Assembly: GCF_000237825.1 (NCBI RefSeq)
Contig: NZ_CM001377.1
Location: 1,426,001 to 1,490,000 of the forward strand
Length of the DNA: 64,000 nucleotides
DNA from: Thermanaerovibrio velox DSM 12556
GTDB lineage: Bacteria; Synergistota; Synergistia; Synergistales; Synergistaceae
Reading direction: 5' to 3'
Part shown: one piece after another, positions 7,764 to 16,328 of the stretch
Layout: each line of letters opens with the position of its first letter
Position numbering within the stretch: the stretch's first letter is position 1
Notes under the pieces: model-generated
The model's database searches: none
The model's input: only the letters and a program-made list of their open reading frames with translations
What the model was told of the DNA's origin: nothing
Program-made: the position numbers and the translations under genes

Positions 7764-10181
7764 CTAGAGCCACTCCTTTATGGCCTTCCGATAGTTCTGC
7801 TCCTGCACGTACGGGTACTCCCAAAGGTCAGTCTCCCCGTTCTTCGCCATCTGGATCGCCTTGTACACCCTCTCCTTGGAGAACGGATAGGAGTGTATGC
7901 GAATGCCCAAAGCATCGTAAAGGGCGTTGTCTATGGCCGGCGCGGGGGATATCATCGAGTGTTCCCCTATACCACGGTTGCCGTAGGGAGACAGCTCCTC
8001 CGGGGTCTCCTCCCAGAAGATGTCCATTTTGTCCGGCAGGTCCATGGTGGTGCTCATCTTGTAGTCCGTGAAGTCCGGGGTGAGGAGCTTACCCTTCTCA
8101 TCGTAGTACATTCCCTCCAGTAGCCCCGCGGATATGCCCTGGATGGTGCCTCCCTCTATCTGTCCCCGCACGTTTATGGGGCTTATGGCCTTGCCCACGT
8201 CGTAGCCCGCCGCCACGTTGTTCACCACCACCTCACCGGTGGCAGGGTCAACCTCGATGTCGATGCCCACGGCCCCCACGGTGAAGTGAACCACGCTCTT
8301 GGGCGACTGGCCGGTCTCCGGATCCGGGTACACCACGTCCGGCGGGACGAAGGTCCCGGTACCTATCACCGGCCCTCCCACATGCTCCCCATCGGGCATG
8401 TGGAAACCGTTCTGGATACGCTCGTCCAGCCTCTCCGCCTTCCCAAGCTTGCGGCACTTCACCACTCCGTGCTCTATGGTTATAGCCTCGGGCTCCACCT
8501 GCCAATAACGGGAGAAGAGGGAGAGTATCTTCTCCCGGGCGTCCACCGCCGCCCGCTTCACCGCCATGCCCATGGACCAGCAGGATCGGCTCGCCACGGT
8601 CTGCCAGTCATAGGGATGGCTCTGGGTATCCGGGTAGTAGCACTTCACGCTCTCAATGGGAACCCCGAGCTCCTCGCACACCATCTGGGCGTAGGCGGTG
8701 TAGGCCCCCTGCCCCATGTCCATGGTGGCCGCCAAAACCTCAACGGTTCCGTCCCCCAATACCTTGACTATGGCGCTGCTCGCCGCGTCCGCCGGCATGG
8801 CGGGGGCCTTTATGGCCAACGCAAATCCCTTACCCCTCTTCCAGCCGGGACGCTTCGGCGGCTCCTTCTCCCCAAGCTTTATCTTCTCAACCACCTTGGC
8901 AACTATCTTGTCCAGCGCGTGGTTGTGCATGGGCATGCCGGTACAGGTGGGAAGCCCGGGCCTAAGCATGTTCTTCAGCCTGAACTCGATGGGGTCCATG
9001 CCTATCTTATTGGCCGCTATGTCTATTATGACCTCCATGGCCCCCATGAGCTCCGGAAGCCCAAAGCCCCGGTAAGCCCCACCAAAGGGCTTGTTGGTGT
9101 ACACCGCATAGCTGTCGGTCCACACGTTAGGCACGTAGTAGCAGCCGGTGGAGGTGTAACCGGCGCTGCGCACCGGGTTGGCCCCGTACTCCGCGGAAAC
9201 TCCGGTGTCGAAGAAGAAGGTGTTCTTTATCGCCTGGATCTTCCCTTCCTTGTCTATCCCCAGCTTTATCTTCGCCACGTAGCCCTGACGCACCCAGGAG
9301 GAGATCAAAACCTCCTCCCGGGGGATGTGAAGCTTCACCGGACGACCCTTTATGTCCGGATCCATGGCGGCGGAAAGACACATGGACTCTATTGTCATCC
9401 CCGCCTTGCCGCCAAAACCACCCCCTATCGGAGGGGCTATGACCCTTATCTTGTGAAGCGGATACCCAAGCCCCTTTGCTATTATCTCCCTCACCGCAAA
9501 GGCGGACTGGGCGGAGCTCCATATGGTCAGGTCCCCCGTGGCGGGATCCTCCTGGCAGATGCAGCAGTGGGGCTCCAAGAACCCGTGGGCTATCTGAGGA
9601 CAGGTCACCGCCTCCTCAATGATGTACTCACACTCCGCGAAGGCCTTCTCCACATCGCCCCGGCGAATCCTGAACCAGTTGGCTATGTTGGTCCCCGGCT
9701 GGGGCGTAAGGTACGGCACGTGCTCGTAACTTCCAAGCTCGGGGTGCACCAACACGGAGTTGTCCGTGGCGGCCTTCACGGGATCGAACACCGCGGGCAG
9801 CTCCCGGTACGTGGCCTTGACCTTCAGCATGCCCTCCTCCGCCGCCTCCTCGGTCTCCGCCACCACCAGCGCTATGGGCTCCCCAACGTAACGAACCTTG
9901 CCGACCGCCAGAGGGGTGCGGTCCTGAAGGTAGAGCCCGAAATGGTGGACGAACATGTCACCGGTTATAACCTTCACCACCCCAGGGACCTTCATGGCCT
10001 CGGAGGTGTCTATGGAGACTATCTCACCGTGGGCTATGGTGGACCTGGCAGCCCGGGCGTGCAAAAGCTCCGGACCAAACCGGAGGTCATCCGCAAACCT
10101 CAAGGTCCCCGCCGCCTTCTCCTCGTCGAACTTCCTGGTCACCCAGGTTCCAACCCCATGGTTGGTAACGGTCTGCTTCAT
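7764..10181 (-). CDS. xdhA: Xanthine dehydrogenase-type molybdenum-binding subunit
   Basis: This 805-residue large subunit of a molybdenum hydroxylase of the xanthine oxidase family carries an N-terminal hammerhead domain (aldehyde oxidase/xanthine dehydrogenase a/b, about 25-130) and the molybdopterin-binding domains. Visible cofactor motifs are PPIGGGFGGKAG (about 255), GAYRGFGLPE (about 368), MDMGQGAYT (about 488) and the C-terminal RGIGEHSMISPA, whose Glu corresponds to the catalytic base. It works with the adjacent 2Fe-2S and FAD subunits to hydroxylate a purine. Separate subunits and association with ygfK and ssnA are typical of anaerobic, sometimes selenium-dependent, purine hydroxylases. 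Whether the cofactor carries a labile selenium cannot be seen in the sequence. It begins 13 nt after xdhC. Confidence 0.93.
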   Translation of the reverse strand: MKQTVTNHGVGTWVTRKFDEEKAAGTLRFADDLRFGPELLHARAARSTIAHGEIVSIDTSEAMKVPGVVKVITGDMFVHHFGLYLQDRTPLAVGKVRYVGEPIALVVAETEEAAEEGMLKVKATYRELPAVFDPVKAATDNSVLVHPELGSYEHVPYLTPQPGTNIANWFRIRRGDVEKAFAECEYIIEEAVTCPQIAHGFLEPHCCICQEDPATGDLTIWSSAQSAFAVREIIAKGLGYPLHKIRVIAPPIGGGFGGKAGMTIESMCLSAAMDPDIKGRPVKLHIPREEVLISSWVRQGYVAKIKLGIDKEGKIQAIKNTFFFDTGVSAEYGANPVRSAGYTSTGCYYVPNVWTDSYAVYTNKPFGGAYRGFGLPELMGAMEVIIDIAANKIGMDPIEFRLKNMLRPGLPTCTGMPMHNHALDKIVAKVVEKIKLGEKEPPKRPGWKRGKGFALAIKAPAMPADAASSAIVKVLGDGTVEVLAATMDMGQGAYTAYAQMVCEELGVPIESVKCYYPDTQSHPYDWQTVASRSCWSMGMAVKRAAVDAREKILSLFSRYWQVEPEAITIEHGVVKCRKLGKAERLDERIQNGFHMPDGEHVGGPVIGTGTFVPPDVVYPDPETGQSPKSVVHFTVGAVGIDIEVDPATGEVVVNNVAAGYDVGKAISPINVRGQIEGGTIQGISAGLLEGMYYDEKGKLLTPDFTDYKMSTTMDLPDKMDIFWEETPEELSPYGNRGIGEHSMISPAPAIDNALYDALGIRIHSYPFSKERVYKAIQMAKNGETDLWEYPYVQEQNYRKAIKEWL

Positions 10182-10194
10182 GGCGATCCTCCCC

Positions 10195-10677
10195 TCATGC
10201 TCCGCAGCAGGACATCATCTTCGCCGCCTTGCGCACCGCCCGGAATATGCCCTCGTAGCCGGTGCAGCGGCAAAGGTTACCGGAAAGGGCCACCTTCATC
10301 TCCTGGTCCGTGGGGTTGGGGTTCCTCTTGAGAAGGTCGTACACCGCAAGGACCATCCCGGGGGTGCAGAAACCGCACTGGATGGCCCCCTCCTCTATGA
10401 AGGCCTGCTGAACCGGGTGCAGCTTGCCGTCCTTGGACACCAGCCCCTCAGCGGTCATCACCTCCCGGCCTTCCGCCTCCTGGGCCAAGACCATGCAGGA
10501 CTTCTGAAGCTTCCCGTCCATTATCACCGTACAGGTGCCGCACTCCCCCTCCTCGCAACCCCTCTTAACGCTGGTTACCCCGTAATCCCTAAGGGCCCGA
10601 AGAAGGGTCGTCCTGGGCTCCACTTCCATGGTCACCGGCTTTCCGTTCAAGGTGAAGCTTATGGTCTTCTTAGACAT
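10195..10677 (-). CDS. xdhC: Xanthine dehydrogenase 2[2Fe-2S] iron-sulfur subunit
   Basis: This 160-residue electron-transfer subunit starts SKKTISFTLNGKPVTMEVEP, a plant-type ferredoxin fold. The first cluster ligands are in CEEGECGTCTVIMDG with a distal Cys in KSCMVLAQ. The second, all-helical cluster domain has CGFCTPGM and LCRCTGYEGI. This is the standard arrangement of the small subunit of the xanthine oxidase family. It lies between the FAD subunit (14 nt upstream) and the molybdenum subunit, and passes electrons from molybdopterin to FAD. Confidence 0.95.
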   Translation of the reverse strand: MSKKTISFTLNGKPVTMEVEPRTTLLRALRDYGVTSVKRGCEEGECGTCTVIMDGKLQKSCMVLAQEAEGREVMTAEGLVSKDGKLHPVQQAFIEEGAIQCGFCTPGMVLAVYDLLKRNPNPTDQEMKVALSGNLCRCTGYEGIFRAVRKAAKMMSCCGA

Positions 10678-10691
10678 CTGGAACAGCCCCC

Positions 10692-11546
10692 CTAAAGACT
10701 CTCAAGGCACTTCCTTATCGCCCTGGCGGTGAGCTCACCCACCATGGAAAGGCGATACTCCCGGCTGGCCCGCACGTCGGTTATGGGGTTCACCGCCCCC
10801 TTGGCCTCCTCGCATACCCTGGCCATAAGCTTGTCGTCCACGTCTAAAACCCCGTCCAGCAAGGCCTCCGCCCTTACCGCCCTCACCGGCACCGGGGAGA
10901 CCGCCCCGTAGGACAGCCGATACTTCCTGCCGGAAGGACCATCAGTCACAAGACAGGCCACCCCCACCTGCGCCAGGTCCAAGGCGTTGCGCCGCCCAAG
11001 CTTGATGTAGCAGCCCGCGGAAGGCCCCTCCGGAACCGGAAGGGTTATCCTGGTGACCACCTCCCCGGGCTTAAGGACGTTGCGCCTGGGACCGGTTATG
11101 AACTCCATGATCGGGACCCGCCTCTCCCCGTGGTGGGACGCCACGTGGACAACCCCCTCGTATACACAGGTGGGGGGGATCATGTCCCCGGAAGGAACGG
11201 AAGAACATATGTTCCCCACGTAGGTGGCCTTGTTCCTTATGATGTGGTCCGAGTGGGACATGGCGGCATCCACCAGGGCGGGGTAAAGCTCCCTGGCCTT
11301 GGGGAAGGACGCCAGCTCGTTGAGGGTCACACAGGCCCCCACCGATAGGCCCTCCTCAGGGGTAAACTCGATCCCCTGAAGCTCGTCTATGAGGCTCAGA
11401 TCCACCACCAGCTTGGGCTGGATCACATGCTTCTTCATCCAGACGAGAAGGTCCGTGCCGCCGTTCTTGGCCCAAGCCCCATCCTTCTCCAGAAGCTTCA
11501 TGGCCTCCGCCAAGGTGGCGGGACGCTCTAGCTCAAAGGACAGCAT
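10692..11546 (-). CDS. xdhB: Xanthine dehydrogenase FAD-binding subunit
   Basis: This 284-residue FAD-binding medium subunit has the PCMH-type flavin motif AKNGGTDLLVWMK near residue 31 and the second flavin loop YVGNICSSVPSGDMIPP near 108. The C-terminal CO dehydrogenase flavoprotein domain follows. It is the first of the xdhBCA genes. Its GGGGGTG ribosome site is unusually placed: a complete hairpin-plus-U-tract terminator ends only about 20 bases before the ATG. Expression may therefore depend on read-through or antitermination from the upstream cyclase gene, or on an internal promoter. Confidence 0.93.
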   Translation of the reverse strand: MLSFELERPATLAEAMKLLEKDGAWAKNGGTDLLVWMKKHVIQPKLVVDLSLIDELQGIEFTPEEGLSVGACVTLNELASFPKARELYPALVDAAMSHSDHIIRNKATYVGNICSSVPSGDMIPPTCVYEGVVHVASHHGERRVPIMEFITGPRRNVLKPGEVVTRITLPVPEGPSAGCYIKLGRRNALDLAQVGVACLVTDGPSGRKYRLSYGAVSPVPVRAVRAEALLDGVLDVDDKLMARVCEEAKGAVNPITDVRASREYRLSMVGELTARAIRKCLESL

Positions 11547-11566
11547 AAAGTCACACCCCCATCTTC

Positions 11567-11599
11567 AAAAAAAGGGGCGCCCTAAAATAGGAACGCCCC
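11567..11599 (-). terminator. Terminator (possible attenuator) between cyclase gene and xdhB
   Basis: The stem is GGGGCG (11574-11579) with CGCCCC (11594-11599), extended inside by CCTA/TAGG around an AAA loop. A run of seven U (11567-11573) follows on the minus strand. It stands 12 bases after the cyclase stop and about 20 bases before the xdhB start. Confidence 0.8.
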
Positions 11600-11610
11600 G
11601 TGAAATACAT

Positions 11611-12420
11611 CTACTCCTCGACGAAAGCCACGATGCGGCTTATGCAGGACTCGCCGCCCTCAAAACGCCAGGGGAAGCAGCCGATGGTAACCCGCTTGCC
11701 GGAGAGCAGGTCGATGTCCCCGCCGAGACACTCGGCATGAATTATGTTGTGGGGGAACAGATCGATGTGCATGAGCTGGTAGTCCTCCGGCGGGAAGAAA
11801 TCGTCCAGCCCCTTGCCGTACTTCTCCTTGAGATGCTTGTCCGCCATCTTGGCGTGATAGGGCATCCACTCCCGGATCTTGGTGTTCATGGGGTGATCCG
11901 CGGATCCGCAGTCAACCCCTATCCACTTTATCTTCCTCTTCTTGCACCACTGGGCGAACTCAGAGGTGGGACCGGGGTGCATGACCATGTACCTCACCTC
12001 GTCCGCCTCAGGCTGGTCCCAGCCGTAGCGGTGGTAACCGGTGTTGATGATCAGTATGTCCCCGTCGTGAACCTCCGCCCGCTCCTCTATGTCCTTGCTG
12101 GTGTATATGCCGTAGTCCTCCGCGATGTCCCTTATGTCCACCACCACGCCAGGGCCGATGAGGAAATCCTTCAGCTCCAGGCTAGCTATGTCGCAGCCGT
12201 GGGTGCAGAAGTGCAGGGGACCATCCAGGTGGGTTCCCACGTGGTTGGAGTGGGTCAGCAACTGACCGTTGGCCCCGTTGGGGGCTAAACGCTTGAAGAA
12301 CTTTATCTGCAGCGGCTCGTAGGTGGGCCACGCAGGAGTGAGATGGCTTATGGGGATGGTGAGATCGTAAACCTTTATGTTGCCCCAGTTCTTAAGTTCC
12401 CAGTTAGCGCTCATGTTCAT
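11611..12420 (-). CDS. Cyclase-family (kynurenine formamidase-like) metal-dependent hydrolase
   Basis: This 269-residue protein belongs to the putative cyclase family (Pfam PF04199, arylformamidase fold). The defining metal-binding motif HxGTHxDxPxH is present as SNHVGTHLDGPLHF near residue 80, with DCGSADHP later. Family members hydrolyse amide bonds in formylkynurenine, isatin or related ring-derived compounds. Placed directly after allG in a purine island, it may open a ring or hydrolyse a ureido intermediate such as oxalurate or a hydantoin-like compound; that substrate is a guess. The ATG follows a GAGGAGGAATG-type site. The 84-base gap upstream holds a small AAGCCC/GGGCTT hairpin without a U tract. 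Confidence 0.82.
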   Translation of the reverse strand: MNMSANWELKNWGNIKVYDLTIPISHLTPAWPTYEPLQIKFFKRLAPNGANGQLLTHSNHVGTHLDGPLHFCTHGCDIASLELKDFLIGPGVVVDIRDIAEDYGIYTSKDIEERAEVHDGDILIINTGYHRYGWDQPEADEVRYMVMHPGPTSEFAQWCKKRKIKWIGVDCGSADHPMNTKIREWMPYHAKMADKHLKEKYGKGLDDFFPPEDYQLMHIDLFPHNIIHAECLGGDIDLLSGKRVTIGCFPWRFEGGESCISRIVAFVEE

Positions 12421-12504
12421 TCCTCCTCTTCATTTTTATGGCCTAGAGAAAGCCCAAAGGGCTTGGACTCCGAAGACTCAAAACCTTGAATCTAAGTGGC
12501 CTGT

Positions 12505-13763
12505 CTACTCCCCGTACTTCTCCACGAAGGCCTCCGCCGCCTTTATGAAGGCCTCGGCGGGCATGCGAACTATGCCGGCACCCACCTGCCCCCGTCCAGG
12601 CTCCTTGTGGGCCGCCCCGGTGTCCAGAACCGGGGTGATCCCGGTCTCCGCCACCTTGAGGATGTCTATCCCCGTGGGGGTGCCCCGGAAGTTAAGGGAG
12701 GGGATGGAGTAGACGTTGTTCTCCCCAAGGGTTATCTCGTACATCTCCAGGGTGTACTTAGCCGCGTCCTCCGGGGTACCGCCTATGAACTGCACTATGG
12801 CGGGGGCCGCCGCCAAGGCGAAACCGCCTACCCCAAGGGTCTCCATGATGGCACTGTCCCCGATGTCCCGGTTGACATCGTCCTTGGTGTACCCGGGGAA
12901 GAGAAGCACATCGGGCAGGGCGGCCTCGCAGGTAAACCACTGCTTCCCAAGCCCTGAGACCTGTATGCCCATCTCGGTGCCGTTCCGGGCCATCACGGTC
13001 ACCAGGGAAGACCCCTCCACCTCGTGGGCCGCCTCGGTGCTGGCCTTGGCGGCCGCCATGGCTATGTTGAGGAAGAAGTGGTCGTTCTTGTCGATGAACC
13101 GCACCACCTCCGCCAGATCCCGGCAGTTTGGGACCGCCTCTATCATGAACGGCACCACCGCCCGAAGGAACAGGCTGGTGCCCGCCTTGTTGCGGTTGTG
13201 CATCTCGTCCCCCATGTGCAGCGCCTGGGCTATTATGTTCTTTACGTCTATCGCCCCCCTGGACCTCATAGGCCCTCCTTATCCCCGCGTGGAGGTTCGG
13301 GTAAAGGGTGTAACGCATCCACTTGAGGCGCTCTATTACCTCCTGGTCATACGGCCCCCATCCTCATGACCTTGCCCAAGCCCTCGTTCATGCTGCAGTA
13401 GGACCGGTTCCCCCGATCCTTGTTCTCTATGACGAACACCGGCATGTGAGGACTCGTGACCCCCGCCATGGGACCCACCGCGTTGTGATGATGACAGGGA
13501 TCGAAGGCTATCTCACCGCTGGCCGCCAGCTCCTGGGCCTCCTCCGGGGTGGAAGCCCATCCCTCGTACAGGCAAGCGGCGATCACCGCCCCCCTCATGG
13601 GACCCGACATGCGCTCCCACGTGATGGGAGGGCCCGCGTGCATCAGCATCTTCTCTCCCATCCCAGGGACCACGTCCACCGCAAGACCCATGTCCACCAG
13701 CACCGGCTGGGCCGACAGGAGCCTGGAAAGGGCCTCCTGATTCGCCTTGTCGATATCCACCAT
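12505..13763 (-). pseudogene. allG: Oxamate carbamoyltransferase subunit AllG (YlbE, DUF1116), interrupted by two +1 frameshifts
   Basis: The family protein is about 419 residues. Here it is split over three frames. Residues 1-138 (start ATG 13763 behind AGGAGGGAT) run through LLHAGPP-like, CHHHNAVGPM and GLGKVMRMGA, then hit TGA at 13347-13349. Dropping one base at the C5 tract 13355-13359 (G5 on the coding strand) continues as YDQEVIERLKWMRYTLYPNL... Dropping one base at the C6 tract 13254-13259 restores the frame that gives AIDVKNIIAQALHMGDE through to the end at 12505. Rejoined, the order matches DUF1116 along its whole length. AllG with FdrA/AllF and AllH forms oxamate carbamoyltransferase (oxalurate plus phosphate to oxamate plus carbamoyl phosphate). 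Both lesions are in G homopolymers, so sequencing error, phase variation or true decay are all possible. Confidence 0.88.
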
Positions 13764-13833
13764 CCCTTATCCCTCCTTTTATGAGAAGCTCTCTCCAACC
13801 CCCCGCCCCCTCAAAACCCGGGGGCCAAGGGCG

Positions 13834-14016
13834 CTACTGCCTCTTAAGCTTCCTAAGCTTTGACAGCAGGTCCGAACCGGCGGTGGGGGGACGCCAATCC
13901 ATCTGCACCACCAGGACGCCCTGGGCGGACAAGTCCTGGGCGAACTGCTCCACCCCGATGTTCACCACCTTGGGACCCTCCTTCAAGAGTTTCTTCAATC
14001 TCTCGTTCAACCCCAT
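13834..14016 (-). CDS. FdrA C-terminal-domain-like small protein
   Basis: A 60-residue protein (MGLNERLKKLLKEGPKVVNI..., ending LLSKLRKLKRQ) whose core KVVNIGVEQFAQDL...VVQMDWRPP resembles the C-terminal tail of longer FdrA proteins (E. coli FdrA, about 555 residues), as I remember that family. The neighbouring FdrA is only 512 residues and lacks this tail, so the domain seems to be encoded separately here. The ATG at 14016 overlaps the fdrA TGA (TGATG), which implies translational coupling. An in-frame GTG sits one codon upstream at 14019. It probably associates with FdrA in the oxamate carbamoyltransferase complex. Confidence 0.75.
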   Translation of the reverse strand: MGLNERLKKLLKEGPKVVNIGVEQFAQDLSAQGVLVVQMDWRPPTAGSDLLSKLRKLKRQ

Positions 14017-15554
14017 CACCCCTTAAGAAGGTACGCAGCAAGCCTCGAGGCCTTGGCGTTGCTGTCCATCACCACCACTCCCGCGTCCTCCAGCGTCTTC
14101 CTCTGACGGTCCGAGTCCTGGGGATCGTCGGGGGTGCCGCATACGGACGCCACGAAGACCACCCGGTCCCCCGCCAGCTTCCGCGCCTTCTGTATGCCCT
14201 CCACCAGCCCCGAGGCGGGATCCGGGTTGCAGCCGTAACCTATCACCACGTCGAAGAGGATGACCCCCACCTCCGGGTCCTTCGCCTCCTCCTCGAACCT
14301 GGAGGCCCTTAGGGACACGTCTATCATGGGGTGCAGACGCCCCTGAGTGAACTCGTCCTCCCCGAAGTCCACTATGCTGTGCTCCACGGACCTCAGGCTG
14401 TCCTCAAGCTTGAGCTCCTTCCTCAAGGGGGTGTTGCTGTGAATGGGACCCAAGACGTCCTGAGCTATGAGCTGGGCCTCGTAGCAGAGGGTCCCACCGG
14501 AGTAGAGCCCTCGGAGGTATCCCTTGCGGAGCCCTATCTGCTCCGCCAGGGCCCTTATCTTCCGGTCCTCCTCCTCCATGGCGGACCTCACGGCACCCAC
14601 GTCCTCCCCCTTCGCAAGCGCCGCCGCCACCGCAGCGGTCTCCTCCAGCTCCCGACAGATGTACACCGGATGCCTGTCCCCACTGGCCTTGCCGCCTATG
14701 AAGCCCAGCACCACCGGCTTTTGCGAACCGGAAGCGAGCTTCAGGATCTTCTCCTCCACCTCCGGTGCCGGGGGCTTGCCAAGGATCACCAACACCTTAA
14801 CCTCCGGGTCCTCCAGCAGGAGCCGGGAAGCCATCTCAACCATTATGCCCCCCACCTCGGACTTAACGTCCCTGCCGCCGGTGCCTATGCCGTGGAGGGT
14901 CCCCACTCCCCGGCGGGCCAGCTGCACGTGAACCTCCTGAAGACCCGTCCCCGCCGCCGCCACCATGGAAACCGGCCCCACGGGACACACGTTGGCCATC
15001 CCTATGGCCACCCCGCGGATTATCACGGTGCCGCAGTCAGGCCCCATCACCAGGAGCCCCTTCTCCGCCGCAGCCCTCTTGACCTCTATCTCCTTCTCCA
15101 GGGGCACGTTGTCCGAGTAGAGCATCACGTTGAGCCCCTTGGATATGCAGTCCGTCGCCACGTCACCGGCGTAACGGCCCGCCACGGACACCACCGCCAG
15201 GTTGGCATCCCCCAAAACCGAAAGGGCCCCGTCAATACTCTTGGGCCTGTAAACCCCGCCCCCATCCTGCCCCTGCTGCTTCCAGGGGGGGTTGCTCAGG
15301 TACTCCCTGGCCTTCGCCACAGCCCCGTCGAGGAGGTCCGGCTCCCCCATGACCGCTATGATAAGGTCGTTAGGGGTCGCGCAAAGCCCGGACAGGTCGT
15401 ATCCCGCCGCGGCAAGGATCCTCAAGTTCGCCTCGGTGCCCATGGACAAGGACGCGGAGCTTATCCCCTCCATGGAGTTGATCTCCTTGGCAACCCTCAT
15501 CAGGGTGACGCTGTCGTAATAGGTGCGCTCTACCACCTCTATGCGCTGTACCAC
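14016..15554 (-). CDS. fdrA: Oxamate carbamoyltransferase subunit FdrA (AllF), succinyl-CoA-synthetase-alpha-like
   Basis: A 512-residue protein of the FdrA family, built like succinyl-CoA synthetase alpha/NDP-forming acyl-CoA ligases. An ACT-like N-terminal region (RIEVVERTYYDSVTLMRVAKEI) is followed by a Rossmann-type CoA-binding domain (LLVMGPDCGTVIIRGVAIGMAN about 178, GTGLQEVHVQLARRGVG) and a ligase domain ending RLAAYLLKG. I chose GTG 15554, six bases after GGAGGT; the open frame extends to 15806 but that part is low-complexity shadow of the overlapping gene. FdrA, AllG and AllH together were shown in E. coli to be the oxamate carbamoyltransferase of allantoin/purine fermentation. The complete tail domain is on the next gene. 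Confidence 0.9.
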   Translation of the reverse strand: MVQRIEVVERTYYDSVTLMRVAKEINSMEGISSASLSMGTEANLRILAAAGYDLSGLCATPNDLIIAVMGEPDLLDGAVAKAREYLSNPPWKQQGQDGGGVYRPKSIDGALSVLGDANLAVVSVAGRYAGDVATDCISKGLNVMLYSDNVPLEKEIEVKRAAAEKGLLVMGPDCGTVIIRGVAIGMANVCPVGPVSMVAAAGTGLQEVHVQLARRGVGTLHGIGTGGRDVKSEVGGIMVEMASRLLLEDPEVKVLVILGKPPAPEVEEKILKLASGSQKPVVLGFIGGKASGDRHPVYICRELEETAAVAAALAKGEDVGAVRSAMEEEDRKIRALAEQIGLRKGYLRGLYSGGTLCYEAQLIAQDVLGPIHSNTPLRKELKLEDSLRSVEHSIVDFGEDEFTQGRLHPMIDVSLRASRFEEEAKDPEVGVILFDVVIGYGCNPDPASGLVEGIQKARKLAGDRVVFVASVCGTPDDPQDSDRQRKTLEDAGVVVMDSNAKASRLAAYLLKG

Positions 15555-15601
15555 AAGATCACCTCCGCAACCTCTGAGTCTGCAGCCTAAAAACCAAGCC
15601 C

Positions 15602-16321
15602 TCAAAGGGCCATTAAACCTTCTATGCCTAGGGCCATCCCTATAAGACAGCATCTGCCGGAGGTGTGCCCCACCGCCTGGGCCCTTCCAACCGCCTCCAG
15701 AAGGTCTCCGCGGCCCATTACCCCCCCAAGCCCCGCCAGAACATCCCTGGCGGCCTTCCACGCAAGGCCAAGGGCCGCACAGGAAAGCTGGTCCGACGAG
15801 AACCAAGAGGTCCCACGGGGGTCAAACACCTCAAGAAACCGCATCCCCGCCGATACATCCCCCACGGCCCTCCGGGCCAACAGCCAACCGGTCAGCACAT
15901 CGTCCCCCGCCGGGGTGTGTCCGGGACCCATCCCCACAAGCCCCATGGGGTCCCCCCCCTCCACCGGCCCCCTCAAGAAGGACAGCTCCGGATCCTCAAG
16001 GAAGCCTAGCCACTCAAGCCAAAGGGGCCTAAAATCCCCAAGGGGCTCAAGACCGTCCACCCAAGGCCAGTACAAACCGCATGGCCCAGGGGGGAGCCAA
16101 ACCGTGACATCCCCTGCAAGACCCTCCAACGACCTCACCAGGACGCTCCTGGGCCCCATGAGACACAGATCCTGCACCAAGCTCACCCTTACACCCCCGG
16201 GACCCTCCAGGTTCACCGCCCGCCGGTGAACCTCCCGGACCCTTAAGGGGGCTCCAGAGAGGACAAGGTCCCCCAGGACGTCATCGCTCACCCCAAGAGG
16301 GAAGACCTCACAGCCCCCCAT
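15602..16321 (-). CDS. allH: Oxamate carbamoyltransferase subunit AllH (YlbF, DUF2877)
   Basis: This 239-residue protein contains the DUF2877 signature as GMGPGHTPAGDDVLTGWLLARR near residue 140, a nucleotide- or phosphate-binding-looking Gly/Asp motif. It continues with SWFSSDQLSCAALGLAW and a C-terminal GHTSGRCCLIGMALGI. ATG 16321 lies eight bases after the CoA-transferase stop, with a weak GAGG site, suggesting coupling. Together with fdrA (47 nt downstream) and allG it completes the three-subunit oxamate carbamoyltransferase gene set. E. coli AllH is about 270 residues, so this version is slightly short at the N-terminus. Confidence 0.87.
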   Translation of the reverse strand: MGGCEVFPLGVSDDVLGDLVLSGAPLRVREVHRRAVNLEGPGGVRVSLVQDLCLMGPRSVLVRSLEGLAGDVTVWLPPGPCGLYWPWVDGLEPLGDFRPLWLEWLGFLEDPELSFLRGPVEGGDPMGLVGMGPGHTPAGDDVLTGWLLARRAVGDVSAGMRFLEVFDPRGTSWFSSDQLSCAALGLAWKAARDVLAGLGGVMGRGDLLEAVGRAQAVGHTSGRCCLIGMALGIEGLMAL

Positions 16322-16328
16322 GGGAGCC

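Noticed and set aside
8286-10331. A 681-codon plus-strand open frame opposite xdhA/xdhC
   Set aside because: High GC content leaves long non-coding frames. The opposite strand encodes an unmistakable molybdenum hydroxylase with proper ribosome sites.
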